Shown: positions 9,092-17,079 of the stretch, in pieces
How the letters are laid out: the number at the start of each line of letters is the position of its first letter
How positions within the stretch are numbered: position 1 is the first letter of the stretch
Origin: Cellulomonas hominis
GTDB lineage: Bacteria; Actinomycetota; Actinomycetes; Actinomycetales; Cellulomonadaceae
DNA length: 64,000 nt
Direction of reading: 5' to 3'
Assembly (NCBI RefSeq): GCF_014201095.1
Contig: NZ_JACHDN010000001.1
Span: 868,001 to 932,000, forward strand
Program-made: the position numbers and the translations under genes
The notes under the pieces: model-generated
What the model was told of the DNA's origin: nothing
What the model saw: the letters and a program-made list of their open reading frames with translations, nothing else
Database searches by the model: none

Positions 9092-9121
9092 GGGCGCGGC
9101 CCGCGGGCCGCAGCCCGCGCC
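9092..9121. terminator. Bidirectional hairpin between uxuB and GH42
   Basis: The gap between the two convergent stops holds a 16-bp perfect palindrome (9096-9111, GCGGCCCG arm) inside a wider GGGCGCGG/CCGCGCCC pairing. Convergent position and stem strength suggest a terminator working both ways. Confidence 0.6.
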
Positions 9122-9123
9122 CC

Positions 9124-11172
9124 TCAACGCCGCAGCACCACCACGTCGGCCGGCGCGAGCGCGACGGGCTCCCCGCGCCGCCACCGCGCGCCCGTGAGCA
9201 GGTCGGTCCCGTCGGCGTGCGCGGGCACCGTGACCGGCTCGGTGCCGTGGTGCAGCACCAGGTCGACGCGGTCGCCCGCGGGCGTGACCCGGGTCGCCAG
9301 CTCGAGCCCCGGCACGTCGGCGTAGGGGCCGAGCAGGCCGTGCCGGTCGAGGGCCGCGCGCACCACGTGCGCCAGGCCGTCCTGCGCGAGCTCGGTCCCG
9401 AGGTACCAGACGTGCCCCTCGTCGCCCCCGTCGGCGGGAACCCGGTTCCGGGTCACCGCGGGCTCCCCCGCGTAGAAGTCGGCGCCGTACCGGGCCATCA
9501 CCTCGGCGCCCTCGGGCACCAGCACCTCGAAGACCATCCGCGCGTCGACGATCGGGCCGCCCGGGAACGCCACCGGGTTCACGACCTCCGGCTCGGCGGC
9601 GTCGGTCTCCGCCACCCGCAGCCCCGCGAGCCCGGCCAGCGGGCCCGGGACGTCGGCGAGGAACCGCCGGTCGTCCTCGTCGACCCGCCCGGACAGGTAG
9701 CCGGTCAGCACGGTCCCGCCCCGGGCCGCCACCGCGGCGAGCCGCTCCGGCAGGTCCCCCTTCACCAGGTGCAGCAGCGGCGCGGCCACCACGTCGTAGC
9801 CGGACAGGTCCGCGGTCACGGGCACGACGTCCACCTGCGCGCCGGCGTCCCAGAACGCCCGGCCCCACGCGAGCACCGTCGGCAGGTAGCGGACCAGCCG
9901 GTTCGGCCCGTCCGCCATCTCGACCGCCCACCACGAGTCCCAGTCGACCAGCAGCGCGGCCCGCGCCGGCGTCCGTGCGCCCAGCAGGACGTCCCCGACC
10001 CGCTCGAGCTCGTCGCCCAGCCCCGCGACCTCCCGGAAGGCGCGCGTGTCCAGCCGGCCGGAGTGGTCGAGCACCGCGCCGTGCGTCATCTCGCAGGCCC
10101 CGCGGGAGGCGCGCATCTGGAAGAACAGCACCGCGTCGGCGCCGTGCGCCACGGCCTGCCAGGACCACAGCCGCATGATCCCGGGCCGGCGGACCGGGTT
10201 CACGTCCCGGGACGCGGTGACGGTCGGGGTCTGCTCCATCAGCCAGAACGGCGCCCCGCCCTTGAGCCCGCGCACCAGGTCGTGCGTCAGCGCGGTGCGC
10301 CACGGCTCGTCGCTCCGCGGCGGGTAGTTGTCCCACGAGGCGAAGTCCAGGTGCGGCGCCCAGCGGTGGTAGTCCAGCGGCTGGAAGAAGCCCATGAGGT
10401 TCGTGGTGACCGGCAGGTCGGAGTGGGCGCCGACCGCCGCCTTCTCCTCACGGAACTGCCGGATCGCGTTGTCCGTGCTGAACCGGTAGTAGTCGAGCGT
10501 GATGCCCTGGAAGGCCGTGTGGGTGCGGCCCCGCCAGTGCTCGGTGAGGGCGCTGGGCGGCTCGATCTCGTCCCAGTCCCCGAACCGGTGCGACCAGAAC
10601 GTGGTGTTCCACGCCTCGTTCAGGGCGTCGAGCGTCCCGTACCGGGCGCGCAGCCAGGTCCGGAACTCCGCCGCGCACAGGTCGCAGTAGCAGGCCCCGC
10701 CGTCGCCGCCGTACTCGTTGCCGATGTGCCACGCGACCACGGCGGGCTCGTCGGCGTAGCGCTCCGCGATCCGGCCGGCGACTCCCGCCGCCAGGCGCCG
10801 GAACACCGGCGAGCTCCAGCAGGCGTTGTGCCGCTGGCCGTACCGGTGCCGGCGGCCCTCGAAGTCCACCCGGGTCACCTCGGGGTACGCCCGGGCGATC
10901 CACGGGGAGAGCGCGCCGGTCCCGGTGGCGAGGCAGATCCGTCGGCCCTCGTCGGCCGCGCGCCGCACGATCGCGTCCAGGACCGTGAAGTCGAACCGGT
11001 CCTCGGCGGGCTGGGTGAGCGACCACGCGAACACCCCGAGCGTGACGGTGGTGATCCGGGCGGCGTCGAAGGCGGCGTAGTCGGCGGCCCAGACGGCGGG
11101 GTCCCACTGCTCGGGGTTGTAGTCGCCCCCGAACGCGATCGCGGACGTGCGCGGCAGCCGGGCGTCGGTCAT
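9124..11172 (-). CDS. GH42 beta-galactosidase / alpha-L-arabinopyranosidase-type enzyme
   Basis: A 682-residue GH42 enzyme without a signal peptide, so intracellular. The N-terminal TIM barrel has the acid/base in HIGNEYGG (Glu153) and the nucleophile in FWLMEQTP (Glu313). A cysteine cluster that binds zinc in many GH42 enzymes is present (Cys118, Cys161, Cys163, Cys166 in CYCDLC). The trimerisation and C-terminal beta domains follow, ending VVVLRR. The ATG at 11172 overlaps the upstream TGA (ATGA). It is the last gene of a seven-gene operon from 19427, so it probably cleaves a galactosyl or arabinosyl side group from imported hemicellulose oligosaccharides (inference). Confidence 0.92.
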   Translation of the reverse strand: MTDARLPRTSAIAFGGDYNPEQWDPAVWAADYAAFDAARITTVTLGVFAWSLTQPAEDRFDFTVLDAIVRRAADEGRRICLATGTGALSPWIARAYPEVTRVDFEGRRHRYGQRHNACWSSPVFRRLAAGVAGRIAERYADEPAVVAWHIGNEYGGDGGACYCDLCAAEFRTWLRARYGTLDALNEAWNTTFWSHRFGDWDEIEPPSALTEHWRGRTHTAFQGITLDYYRFSTDNAIRQFREEKAAVGAHSDLPVTTNLMGFFQPLDYHRWAPHLDFASWDNYPPRSDEPWRTALTHDLVRGLKGGAPFWLMEQTPTVTASRDVNPVRRPGIMRLWSWQAVAHGADAVLFFQMRASRGACEMTHGAVLDHSGRLDTRAFREVAGLGDELERVGDVLLGARTPARAALLVDWDSWWAVEMADGPNRLVRYLPTVLAWGRAFWDAGAQVDVVPVTADLSGYDVVAAPLLHLVKGDLPERLAAVAARGGTVLTGYLSGRVDEDDRRFLADVPGPLAGLAGLRVAETDAAEPEVVNPVAFPGGPIVDARMVFEVLVPEGAEVMARYGADFYAGEPAVTRNRVPADGGDEGHVWYLGTELAQDGLAHVVRAALDRHGLLGPYADVPGLELATRVTPAGDRVDLVLHHGTEPVTVPAHADGTDLLTGARWRRGEPVALAPADVVVLRR

Positions 11173-11846
11173 GCGGTGAACCTCTCCTCGATGTCCGCGC
11201 GCAGCGCGCGGGAGTGCCGGTGCAGCCACCAGGCGAACGCCCCGGCGGTCGGCAGCAGCGCCCACTCGCCGAGCAGCACGAGCAGGCCGGTCGCGACCAC
11301 GAGCAGCGACGCGGTCGCGAGCGCGGTCCCGGGGTGGCGGAACAGCGAGTACGCGGCGAGCCGCGCGGTGTCGCGGGTCCGGAACGAGAACCGGGCGACG
11401 ATCACGGTGGCGTTCGCCAGCCAGAGGCCCACGACGAGCGCGAGCAGCAGCGACACCCCGACCAGCGCGCGCGGCAGGCCGGCGGACCGGTTCAGCGCCA
11501 CGTTGGCCGCCACCACCGCGAGGACCGCGAGGGCCGGCACCCACAGCCGCAGCGCGTCGACGGTGTTCCGGCGCAGGCCGCGCGCGACGTGCCGCGCGGG
11601 CGACAGGTCCCGGTCGGTGTCCGCGACCTGCCAGGCGTACAGCCCCGCGGCGAGCGCCGGGCCGACGGGCAGCGCGGCCAGCACGACGAGCGGCGCGTTC
11701 GACGCCGCGGGCGCGAGCAGCGCGGTGACGACGAGGCCGGGTGCGGCCACGAGCACCATGAGCACGTCGACGACCAGGTACCAGTGCACCACCGAGGCGG
11801 CCCGGGCCAGCGGGCCGGCCCCGATCTCGCCGACCTGCGCGGTCAC
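11169..11846 (-). CDS. DUF624 (YesL-like) membrane protein
   Basis: A 225-residue integral membrane protein with about five or six hydrophobic helices (for example VVDVLMVLVAAPGLVVTALL and LLLALVVGLWLANATVIVA). Sequence near the end (SLFRHPGTALATASLLVVATGLLVLL, read as pattern) and overall size suit the DUF624/YesL group. These genes sit in carbohydrate ABC operons and their role is unknown. The GTG at 11846 overlaps the GH39 stop and its own stop overlaps the GH42 start, so all three are coupled. A second member occurs at 59666-60337 in the other sugar locus of this window. Confidence 0.8.
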   Translation of the reverse strand: MTAQVGEIGAGPLARAASVVHWYLVVDVLMVLVAAPGLVVTALLAPAASNAPLVVLAALPVGPALAAGLYAWQVADTDRDLSPARHVARGLRRNTVDALRLWVPALAVLAVVAANVALNRSAGLPRALVGVSLLLALVVGLWLANATVIVARFSFRTRDTARLAAYSLFRHPGTALATASLLVVATGLLVLLGEWALLPTAGAFAWWLHRHSRALRADIEERFTA

Positions 11847-13360
11847 GGCTCCGCCACCGGGTCGCCGAGCAGCCGGGCGTCGTCGAGCCAGGCCGGCGTC
11901 TCGTCCGCGACGGGCTCGAGCTCCACGAGGCAGACCTCGTGCCGGCCGAGCACCAGGTCGAGGTCCGCGCGCCCCGCCTCGACGGGCAGCACGGCGCGGC
12001 CGCGCACCGGCTCGGCGGCCTCGCGGATCCGGTCCAGCACGCGGGGGTGCGGGGAGCGCGGCCGGCCCAGGTCGCGCCAGGCGGCCCACGCGTTGCCCTC
12101 GTCCTCGCTGACCGTCGACCGCAGCGCGACCACGCGGGACCCGGCGACCGGCACCGACAGCCGCACGGTGTGCCGCGGGTCGGCGGTGAAGTCGTCCCCC
12201 GTGCCGCGCACGGGCTGCCACGCCAGCACCGTCACCCGTCCCTCCGGGGTCCGGGTCACGAGGTGGTCCTCGCCGCGTGCCAGCACCTGCGGGCCCATCC
12301 GGGCCAGGAACGCGTAGAGGTGGTACGTCGGCTTCGGGACCTGGCCGTGCGTCAGCATGCCGAAGCCGCCGTGGAACAGCGCGGCCGGCACGCCCTCCTC
12401 CTCGAACACGTCGCAGAACGTCCAGTAGGAGAAGGAGTCCGCGTGCTCGCCGCCGCCCGCGAGCACCGGGGCCAGGTACGCGGCGTTGTAGGCGGTGTCG
12501 TGGATCGGGTTGTCCGGCCGGTACGAGGTGTTGAACTCGGTGATGTGCACCGGGAGGTCCGCGAGCGGGGTGCCGGCCAGGTGCGCGCGCGGGGCGCCGA
12601 ACTGGTCGAGCAGCCCCTGCGGGGGTGCGAGCGTCTGGTACACCCCGAACGGCACGTGCTGGGCGGGCCCGGAGGTGTAGGCGTGCCGGCTGACGAAGTC
12701 CACCGGCACGTCGTGGCTCGTCACGAACTCGGCGAACGGCTCCCACCAGTCGTCGGACCCCGGGGAGATCGCGGGCCCGCCGACGGCGATGTCCGCGTCG
12801 ACCGACTTCACGGCGTCCGCCGTCACGCGGTACAGGTCGAGGTAGTCCCGCTGGTCGCCGCTCCAGAAGTGCGGCAGGTTCGGCTCGTTCCACACCTCGA
12901 CGGGCCAGGTCCGCACCTCGTCCAGGCCGTACCGGTCGACCAGGTGCCGCAGCGTGGCGCGCACCAGGTCCGCCCACTCGGCGGGGTCGGCGGGCGGGGT
13001 GACGTTCCCGCGCCACCAGAACACGGTCCGGTCCCCCGACGCCAGGCCGGACGGCATGAACCCGGTCTCCAGGAACGGGCGGACGCAGGCGGCGAGCCAG
13101 CCGTCGACGACCTGGTCCAGGTAGCGGAAGGCGTGCAGCACCTCGCGGCGGCTCCCGGTCCGGTAGGCCCGGTGGATGCCGAGGTCGTCGCTGAACAGCC
13201 CGTGCCCGCGGATGTACCGGAACCCGATGTCCTCCTGGACCCGGGCCAGCGAGTCGCGGTAGTCGGACCGCAGGGCGAGGTTGAGGCGGCCGGTGCCGAC
13301 GCAGGCGCGCCAGGCGTCCGGGAGGGTGCCGATCGGGGTGGGGGGCACGACGGTGCGCAC
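11843..13360 (-). CDS. GH39 beta-xylosidase-type glycoside hydrolase
   Basis: A 505-residue GH39 enzyme. The GTG start at 13360 has AAGGA seven bases upstream. The barrel carries the acid/base in VEVWNEPNLPHFW (Glu159) and the nucleophile in VHITEFNTSY (Glu275), both as in GH39 beta-xylosidases. A C-terminal beta-sandwich follows. No signal peptide is seen, so it acts on imported oligosaccharides. Xylosidase activity is the best guess given the GH67 and GH3 neighbours. Alpha-L-iduronidase and arabinopyranosidase are other activities known in the family. Confidence 0.9.
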   Translation of the reverse strand: MRTVVPPTPIGTLPDAWRACVGTGRLNLALRSDYRDSLARVQEDIGFRYIRGHGLFSDDLGIHRAYRTGSRREVLHAFRYLDQVVDGWLAACVRPFLETGFMPSGLASGDRTVFWWRGNVTPPADPAEWADLVRATLRHLVDRYGLDEVRTWPVEVWNEPNLPHFWSGDQRDYLDLYRVTADAVKSVDADIAVGGPAISPGSDDWWEPFAEFVTSHDVPVDFVSRHAYTSGPAQHVPFGVYQTLAPPQGLLDQFGAPRAHLAGTPLADLPVHITEFNTSYRPDNPIHDTAYNAAYLAPVLAGGGEHADSFSYWTFCDVFEEEGVPAALFHGGFGMLTHGQVPKPTYHLYAFLARMGPQVLARGEDHLVTRTPEGRVTVLAWQPVRGTGDDFTADPRHTVRLSVPVAGSRVVALRSTVSEDEGNAWAAWRDLGRPRSPHPRVLDRIREAAEPVRGRAVLPVEAGRADLDLVLGRHEVCLVELEPVADETPAWLDDARLLGDPVAEP

Positions 13361-13400
13361 GGGGGGTCCTTCGCGGTGGGGTCCGGGTGGCCGGGACGGT

Positions 13401-13440
13401 CCGCCGGCCGGCACGCACGCACGCGCGCGCCGGCCGGCGG
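13401..13440 (-). promoter_or_regulatory. Large intercistronic hairpin between binding protein and GH39 genes
   Basis: A perfect 12-bp inverted repeat (CCGCCGGCCGGC at 13401-13412 with its complement at 13429-13440) encloses a 16-nt loop. It lies 10 bp past the binding-protein stop and 40 bp before the GH39 start. Such hairpins usually stabilise the upstream message or attenuate read-through, raising binding-protein yield over later genes (inference). Confidence 0.6.
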
Positions 13441-13449
13441 GCCGCGGGG

Positions 13450-15099
13450 TCAGCTCGACTCGGCGAAGGCGCGCTGCGCCTCGTTGACCTTGTCGATGTA
13501 CTGCGTCATGCCCTTGCCGTCGAGCTCGGCGACGAAGTCGTCGAACTCCGCGAGGTCCCGGGTGCCCAGGATGAACTGCAGCGTGTTCTGGTCGGCGTAG
13601 TCCCCGAGGGCGGACTGCCACAGGGCCACCTGCTCCAGGTCCAGCTCGTTCATCGGCGCGGGCGGCGGGGGCGGCAGGACCTCCTTGGTCTGCACCATCT
13701 GCTCGCGCCACGCCCGCTCGTCGTCCGGGAGCATCGAGTTCATCAGGTCCTCGGTGGTGCCCTGCGTCAGCATGAACACCCCGTTGAAGAAGCCGTAGTC
13801 GGTGCGCAGGTTCGTGGACGCGCCCGGGTTCAGGCTGAGGAAGTCGACGTCCTCGGTGAACGAGCGCACGCCGTCGGCGTCCTTCTCGAACGTGGTGCCC
13901 TCGACGCCCCAGGTGGTGAACTCCAGGCCCTCGTCGGAGTAGTACAGCCAGTCGATGAACTGCATCATCGCGACGAAGGTGTCGTTGTCGGCGGCGTCGG
14001 CGGAGAGCATCATGCCGCTCTCGATCGGCCGGCCGCCCATGACGTCGCCGGCCGGGCCGGTCGGGATCGGCATCTTCGCGATCGAGTACGTGCCGGCGCC
14101 CAGGGTCTCGTCCATGGACGTGCGGTACTGCGTCATGAACTGCGAGTTGCCCGTGATGGCGAACGCCTGGCCGGAGACGAACTTGTTCACCGCCTGGTCG
14201 TCGTCCTGGGTGAACGTCTCCGGGTCGAGCAGGCCGTCCGCGACGAGCCCGTGGAAGTACTCGAGCATCTCCTTGAACTCCGGGCGGGCGGCCGTGTAGA
14301 CGTACTCGCCGGCCTCCTCGTCCCAGGTGGCGGCGTTGCCGGAGTAGCCGCTCGGGGCGCCGGGGAACCCGAAGGTCGCCGCGGCCGTGTTGTTCAGCAG
14401 CAGCTTGCCCTCGAAGCGGTCCGTCATCGGGGTGACGGCCGGGTAGGCCGCCTTCATCGCGGCGAGCACGTCGCGCAGCTCGTCCCAGGACGTCGGCATC
14501 TCGAGGCCGAGCTCGTCGAGGATGTCGGTGCGCAGCGCGACGGTGTAGTCGGGCCGGACGAACTCCATCAGCCCGGGCAGCAGGTAGATCTTGCCGTCCT
14601 CCTGCCGCTGCGTGTCGAGCCACTCCTCCAGCCCGTACTCCGCGACCTTCGCGGAGAAGTTCGGCATCAGGTCGAAGTAGTCGCTCACCGGCAGCAGCGC
14701 GCCGGACGCGACGAACGGGGTCTCCTGGCCGCCGTACGCCACCGGCATGATGTCCGGGGCGTCGCCGCCGGAGATCAGCAGGCTGCGCCGCTGCTCGAAC
14801 CCGTCCAGCGGGGCGAACGTCATGTCCAGCGTGACGTTCGTGCGCTCCGCGAGCTCGGTGACCAGCAGCCAGTCCTCCTGGTACGGGTAGTCCGGGTGGT
14901 CGCGGTACAGCATGGACAGCTCGATGGGCTCGGTCGCGGTGAACTGGTCGCCCACCGCGAAGTCGTCCATCGCGCCGACCCGCTGGTCGTCGGTCACCTC
15001 GGCGTCCCCGTCGTCCCCGCCCGAGCCGCACGCGCTCATCCCGAGCGCCAGGGCCCCGGCGACCAGCACCGCGGTGGCCCGTCCTCGTCGTGTCAGCAC
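13450..15099 (-). CDS. Sugar ABC transporter substrate-binding lipoprotein (LplA/YtcQ-like)
   Basis: A 549-residue extracellular solute-binding protein. The start chosen is GTG 15099, which has AAGGAGG four bases upstream; an in-frame ATG at 15132 lacks this. A signal peptide with lipobox LGMSAC ends near residue 24. The large size and segments such as PDYPYQEDWLLVTEL, NVTLDMTFAPLDGFEQRRSL and DAPDIMPVAYGG fit the LplA/YtcQ group, which pairs with LplB and YtcP-type permeases as seen here. It should deliver xylo- or related oligosaccharides to the permeases encoded upstream. No ATPase gene lies in the operon; a shared MsiK-type ATPase is usual in such systems. Confidence 0.9.
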   Translation of the reverse strand: MLTRRGRATAVLVAGALALGMSACGSGGDDGDAEVTDDQRVGAMDDFAVGDQFTATEPIELSMLYRDHPDYPYQEDWLLVTELAERTNVTLDMTFAPLDGFEQRRSLLISGGDAPDIMPVAYGGQETPFVASGALLPVSDYFDLMPNFSAKVAEYGLEEWLDTQRQEDGKIYLLPGLMEFVRPDYTVALRTDILDELGLEMPTSWDELRDVLAAMKAAYPAVTPMTDRFEGKLLLNNTAAATFGFPGAPSGYSGNAATWDEEAGEYVYTAARPEFKEMLEYFHGLVADGLLDPETFTQDDDQAVNKFVSGQAFAITGNSQFMTQYRTSMDETLGAGTYSIAKMPIPTGPAGDVMGGRPIESGMMLSADAADNDTFVAMMQFIDWLYYSDEGLEFTTWGVEGTTFEKDADGVRSFTEDVDFLSLNPGASTNLRTDYGFFNGVFMLTQGTTEDLMNSMLPDDERAWREQMVQTKEVLPPPPPAPMNELDLEQVALWQSALGDYADQNTLQFILGTRDLAEFDDFVAELDGKGMTQYIDKVNEAQRAFAESS

Positions 15100-15160
15100 A
15101 CGTCCTCCTTGGATCGTCGTCGATCTGCGCACCGCCCGGGGGTCCCCGCGCGGCGTGGAC

Positions 15161-16069
15161 TCACCCCTTGACGGCCCCGAGCATCACGCCCGAGACGAAG
15201 TACCTCTGCACGAACGGGTAGACCGCGAGGATGGGCAGCACGGTCAGGGTCATCGTGACGGCCTTGATGTTGGAGGCGACCTGCGTGATGTTGTCGGTCG
15301 AGCCCCCGCCGACGGACGCCGCGGTGCTCGCGGACGCGAGCAGGTTCCGCAGGTACACGGTGACCGGGTAGAGCTCCTTGTCGTCCATGTAGAGGAACGC
15401 GGCGAACCAGGAGTTCCAGAACGTCACCGCGTAGAACAGCAGCATCGTGGCGACCACCGCCTTGCTCAGCGGGAGCACGATCCGCCACAGCCGGCCGTAG
15501 GTGTCGAGGCCGTCGATGGCCGCGGCCTCCTCGAGCTCCTCCGGCTGGTTCTCGAAGAACGACTTCATCACCAGCAGGTTGAACACGCTGATCGCGTTGG
15601 GCAGGACGATCGCCCACAGGGTGTTCTTGAAGCCGAGCTGGTTGATGAGGATGTAGTTCGGGATCAGGCCGCCGTTGAAGAACATGGTCAGCATCGCGGC
15701 GCCGATGAAGAACGTCCGCCCGCGCAGCCCGCGCTTCGACAGCACGTACGCGTAGGTCGTCGTCAGGACGATCGCGATGCTCGTCGCCACGACCGTGTAG
15801 ACGACGGTGTTCCGGTAGTTCAGCCAGAACAGCCGGTCCGCCATGACCCGGCCGTACGTGTCGGTGTTGAACCCGCGGGGCCAGAACGACACCTCCCCGC
15901 GGGAGATGTACGCCTCGGAGCTGAACGACTGCGCGATGACGTTCGCGAACGGGTACAGCATCACCAGGCACACCAGCACCAGCACGGTCGCGTTCGCGAC
16001 CCGGAACACCCGGTAGCCGCGGCTGTCCTTCACCACCGTGGGGCGCAGCGCCCGCGTCGTCGACGTCAC
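15161..16069 (-). CDS. Carbohydrate ABC transporter permease (YtcP/MalG-like)
   Basis: A roughly 302-residue inner-membrane permease with six hydrophobic segments. The EAA loop is clear as EELEEAAAIDGLDTYGRLWRI (read as pattern), the contact site for the ATPase. The end is YFVSGVMLGAVKG, typical of the YtcP branch. Start is GTG 16069, overlapping the upstream permease stop as GTGA; GTG 16072 is one codon earlier and equally possible. It forms a heterodimer with the product of the gene just upstream. Confidence 0.92.
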   Translation of the reverse strand: MTSTTRALRPTVVKDSRGYRVFRVANATVLVLVCLVMLYPFANVIAQSFSSEAYISRGEVSFWPRGFNTDTYGRVMADRLFWLNYRNTVVYTVVATSIAIVLTTTYAYVLSKRGLRGRTFFIGAAMLTMFFNGGLIPNYILINQLGFKNTLWAIVLPNAISVFNLLVMKSFFENQPEELEEAAAIDGLDTYGRLWRIVLPLSKAVVATMLLFYAVTFWNSWFAAFLYMDDKELYPVTVYLRNLLASASTAASVGGGSTDNITQVASNIKAVTMTLTVLPILAVYPFVQRYFVSGVMLGAVKG

Positions 16070-17079
16070 CACAGGCTCGTCCCCACTGCTCGGCGCGAGA
16101 TCGCGTTCGCGGACAGGATCAACGTCAGGCCGATGACGGACTCGAACAGCCCGATCGCGGCGGCGTAGGAGAAGTTCCCCGAGAGGATGCCGAGGCGGTA
16201 CAGGTACGTGGAGATCACGTCGGCCGTCGGGTACGTCAGCGGGTTGTACAGCAGCAGGACCTTCTCGAACCCGACCGCCATGAACGTGCCGATGTTGAGG
16301 ATCAGCAGCGTGACCATCGTCGGGCGGATGCCCGGCAGCGTGACGTGCCAGGTCTGCCGCCACCGGTTCGCCCCGTCGATCCGGGCCGCCTCGTAGAGGT
16401 TCCCGTCGATGCCGGACAGCGCGGCGAGGTAGAGGATCGTGCCCCAGCCCACCGTCTGCCAGACCTCGGAGCTCACGTAGATGGTGCGGAACCACCCGGG
16501 CTCCTGGATGAACGCGATCGGGTCGCCGCCCAGCGCCGTGACGATGTGGTTCACCGTGCCGTTCAGCGACACGAGCTGCAGCACCATGCCGGCGACGATG
16601 ACGATCGACATGAAGTGCGGCAGGTAGGAGATCGACTGCAGCACCCGCTTGAACGCGCGGAGCCGGACCTCGTTCAGCATCAGCGCCAGCACGATCGGCA
16701 GCGGGAAGCAGACGAGGAACGTCAGGCCGCCGAGGATGAAGGTGTTCCGGAAGACCTGCCAGAACTGCGGGTCGTTGATGAACATCTCGAAGTACCGCAG
16801 GCCGACGAACTCGTCGCCGAACATCGAGCCGCCCGCCCGGAACCGCCGGAACGCGATGGCGTTGCCGGCCATCGGCAGGTACCGGAAGATCGCGAAGAAC
16901 AGCAGCGGCAGGACGGCGAGGGAGTAGAGCTGCCAGTCGCGGCGCAGGGCCGTCCGCCAGGGGACCTTGCCCGCGGCGCGGCCGCGCGGGCGCGGCGGTC
17001 GGGCGGCGCGGCGGCGCCGGGACGCGGGGGGTGCGTCGGCGCGGGGCGGGGCCGCCGGGGGCGACGCCTGGACCGTCAC
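16066..17079 (-). CDS. Carbohydrate ABC transporter permease (LplB-like)
   Basis: A 337-residue permease. A basic, proline-rich cytoplasmic N-terminus of about 45 residues precedes six membrane segments. Family marks are LYSLAVLPLLFFAIFRYLPM (first helix), FVGLRYFEMF and the EAA loop NLYEAARIDGANRWRQTWHV. The C-terminus SRRAVGTSLW follows the LplB pattern SxxxxxxSLW. The GTG start overlaps the GH3 stop, and its own stop overlaps the next permease start, which implies fixed 1:1 synthesis. Confidence 0.92.
   Translation of the reverse strand: MTVQASPPAAPPRADAPPASRRRRAARPPRPRGRAAGKVPWRTALRRDWQLYSLAVLPLLFFAIFRYLPMAGNAIAFRRFRAGGSMFGDEFVGLRYFEMFINDPQFWQVFRNTFILGGLTFLVCFPLPIVLALMLNEVRLRAFKRVLQSISYLPHFMSIVIVAGMVLQLVSLNGTVNHIVTALGGDPIAFIQEPGWFRTIYVSSEVWQTVGWGTILYLAALSGIDGNLYEAARIDGANRWRQTWHVTLPGIRPTMVTLLILNIGTFMAVGFEKVLLLYNPLTYPTADVISTYLYRLGILSGNFSYAAAIGLFESVIGLTLILSANAISRRAVGTSLW

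Noticed and set aside
9217..12111. A 964-codon plus-strand frame across GH42 and DUF624
   Set aside because: It is His/Arg/Val/Gly-rich shadow sequence. Catalytic motifs of GH42 on the other strand settle the true coding strand.
13411..13430. CRISPR-like or tandem repeat at the ACGC-rich run
   Set aside because: It is only the loop of the hairpin between two genes. No spaced repeats of suitable length were seen anywhere in the window.
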